Of a stretch of 6,342 bases of DNA, positions 5,803-6,342 are shown piece by piece (position 1 is the stretch's first letter; every line of letters begins with the position of its first letter). The stretch is from Clostridium sp. UBA3947. Its GTDB lineage: Bacteria > Bacillota > Clostridia > Clostridiales > Clostridiaceae. The stretch spans positions 9,969 to 16,310 of the forward strand of contig DGDR01000062.1 of NCBI GenBank assembly GCA_002385545.1. The letters are read 5' to 3'. The translations under genes and the position numbers were made by a program. Below the pieces are notes generated by a model that was not told the DNA's origin, did not search any database, and saw nothing but the letters and a program-made list of their open reading frames with translations.

Positions 5803-6153
5803 ATGAATTACTCTATAAAGGCAGATGCTACAAAAAAAATAAGGTATAAGCTTGTTCTGCTTTATCTTCTAAATATTACAGACCTTGTCTTTACCCTCTT
5901 GCTTATTAAAACAGGCTTGTTTGATGAAGCTAATCTAATTGTTAAAGAGCTACTAAGAAATCCTATGCTATGCTTTCTTGTCAAAGGGCTTGTCCCTGGC
6001 CTGCTAATTGCATTATTAATTAAAAGGATAAAGGAAGCTAGTCATTCACAATTAAAAGTATCTAAGTTGTTGGTTAATATCATGCTTGCGGTCTACTTAA
6101 TTATTAACCTACAACATATTGTTTGGCTAATCATAGTAAGTCAATTTAATTAA
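5803..6153 (+). CDS. Small membrane protein, DUF5658 type
   Basis: A 116-residue integral membrane protein with three predicted helices at about residues 17-36, 55-73 and 90-113, and short charged loops between them. Near the first helix it has LLNITDLVFTLLLI (22-35, Asp27 inside the membrane segment), followed by GLFDEANLIV (38-47). Both resemble the pattern of the DUF5658 family (an L-N-x-x-D-x-x-x-T segment, then G-x-x-E-A-N-P/L). The family has no established function that I know of. There is no signal peptide or catalytic motif. It ends 39 bp from the convergent metallophosphoesterase. The coding call is good; the family assignment is by memory of the motif and moderately sure. Confidence 0.8.
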   Translation: MNYSIKADATKKIRYKLVLLYLLNITDLVFTLLLIKTGLFDEANLIVKELLRNPMLCFLVKGLVPGLLIALLIKRIKEASHSQLKVSKLLVNIMLAVYLIINLQHIVWLIIVSQFN

Positions 6154-6174
6154 TATGGCATGGCCTTTAGCCTT

Positions 6175-6206
6175 TATTATCACCTGTTTCCCCTATTGTG
6201 ATAATA
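6175..6206. terminator. Inverted repeat between convergent genes, possible weak bidirectional terminator
   Basis: TATTATCAC (6175-6183) and GTGATAATA (6198-6206) form a perfect 9-bp stem with a 14-nt loop. It starts 21 nt after the stop of the membrane-protein gene, and the stop codon of the metallophosphoesterase (6193-6195) lies in the loop. Neither side has a proper U-run and the stem is AT-rich, so the terminator role is tentative. Confidence 0.35.
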
Positions 6207-6342
6207 GTCTTATATGTACGATCTCAGGTCTATTAAAAAGCCTAATTGGTATGACACTATTACCTAAGCCCCTGCTTACAACCATACTTGTATTGTCCTC
6301 TGTATAAATCCCCCTGTAATACTTAGGAAAAAAACCTTGGCC
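6193..6342 (-). CDS. YkuE-like metallophosphoesterase, C-terminal 49 residues only
   Basis: Only the end of the gene is in the window; the rest lies beyond 6342. The visible peptide begins GQGFFPKYYRGIY and continues through VVSRGLGNSVIPIRLFNRPE to a TAG stop at 6193-6195. The block GQGFFPKY, V-S-R-G-L-G-N-S, I-P-I-R and N-R-P-E-I is the typical C terminus of the calcineurin-like phosphoesterases related to B. subtilis YkuE. The metal-binding motifs (D-x-H, GNHD, GHTHGGQ) lie upstream and cannot be checked. Family members are often membrane-tethered or exported and act on phospholipids or phosphodiesters; the substrate here is unknown. Confidence 0.88.
   Translation of the reverse strand, partial: GQGFFPKYYRGIYTEDNTSMVVSRGLGNSVIPIRLFNRPEIVHIRLLSQ

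Overview
The window is AT-rich DNA with strong GGAGG-type ribosome binding sites, many AUA, CUA and AGG codons, and intrinsic terminators. This points to a low-GC Gram-positive anaerobe of the Bacillota (Clostridia or Tissierellia type). The genus cannot be named from sequence alone. It reads as ordinary chromosome: I see no transposase, phage gene, tRNA, rRNA or CRISPR array.

Left part (1-2777, all minus strand): the 3'-truncated end of an iron-dependent butanol/alcohol dehydrogenase, then a PHP-domain metallophosphoesterase with an odd start region, then a GDT1/TMEM165-type cation (probably Mn2+) exporter with an unusual cysteine-rich C-terminal tail. The 356-bp region 2778-3133 is the regulatory centre of the window. 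On the minus strand it holds a promoter, a yybP-ykoY manganese riboswitch and a 24-bp intrinsic terminator that overlaps the riboswitch closing helix, all ahead of the exporter. On the plus strand it holds a separate divergent promoter for the next gene.

Middle part (3134-5546): a class I/II PLP-dependent aminotransferase on the plus strand converges with an RluA-type pseudouridine synthase on the minus strand, with an 8-bp gap. Divergent from the synthase is a small OsmC/YhfA-type redox protein. Right part (5547-6342): a terminator-like structured RNA element, a small three-helix membrane protein of the DUF5658 type, and the last 49 codons of a YkuE-like metallophosphoesterase running in from the right edge on the minus strand.

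The genes do not form one pathway. The best-supported functional unit is the riboswitch, terminator and exporter: Mn2+ binding should stabilise the aptamer, block the terminator and let the exporter be made when Mn2+ is in excess. The most unusual element is the six-cysteine cytosolic tail of that exporter, which could be a second, protein-level metal or redox sensor. The other genes look like housekeeping or redox functions, mostly with their own promoters.
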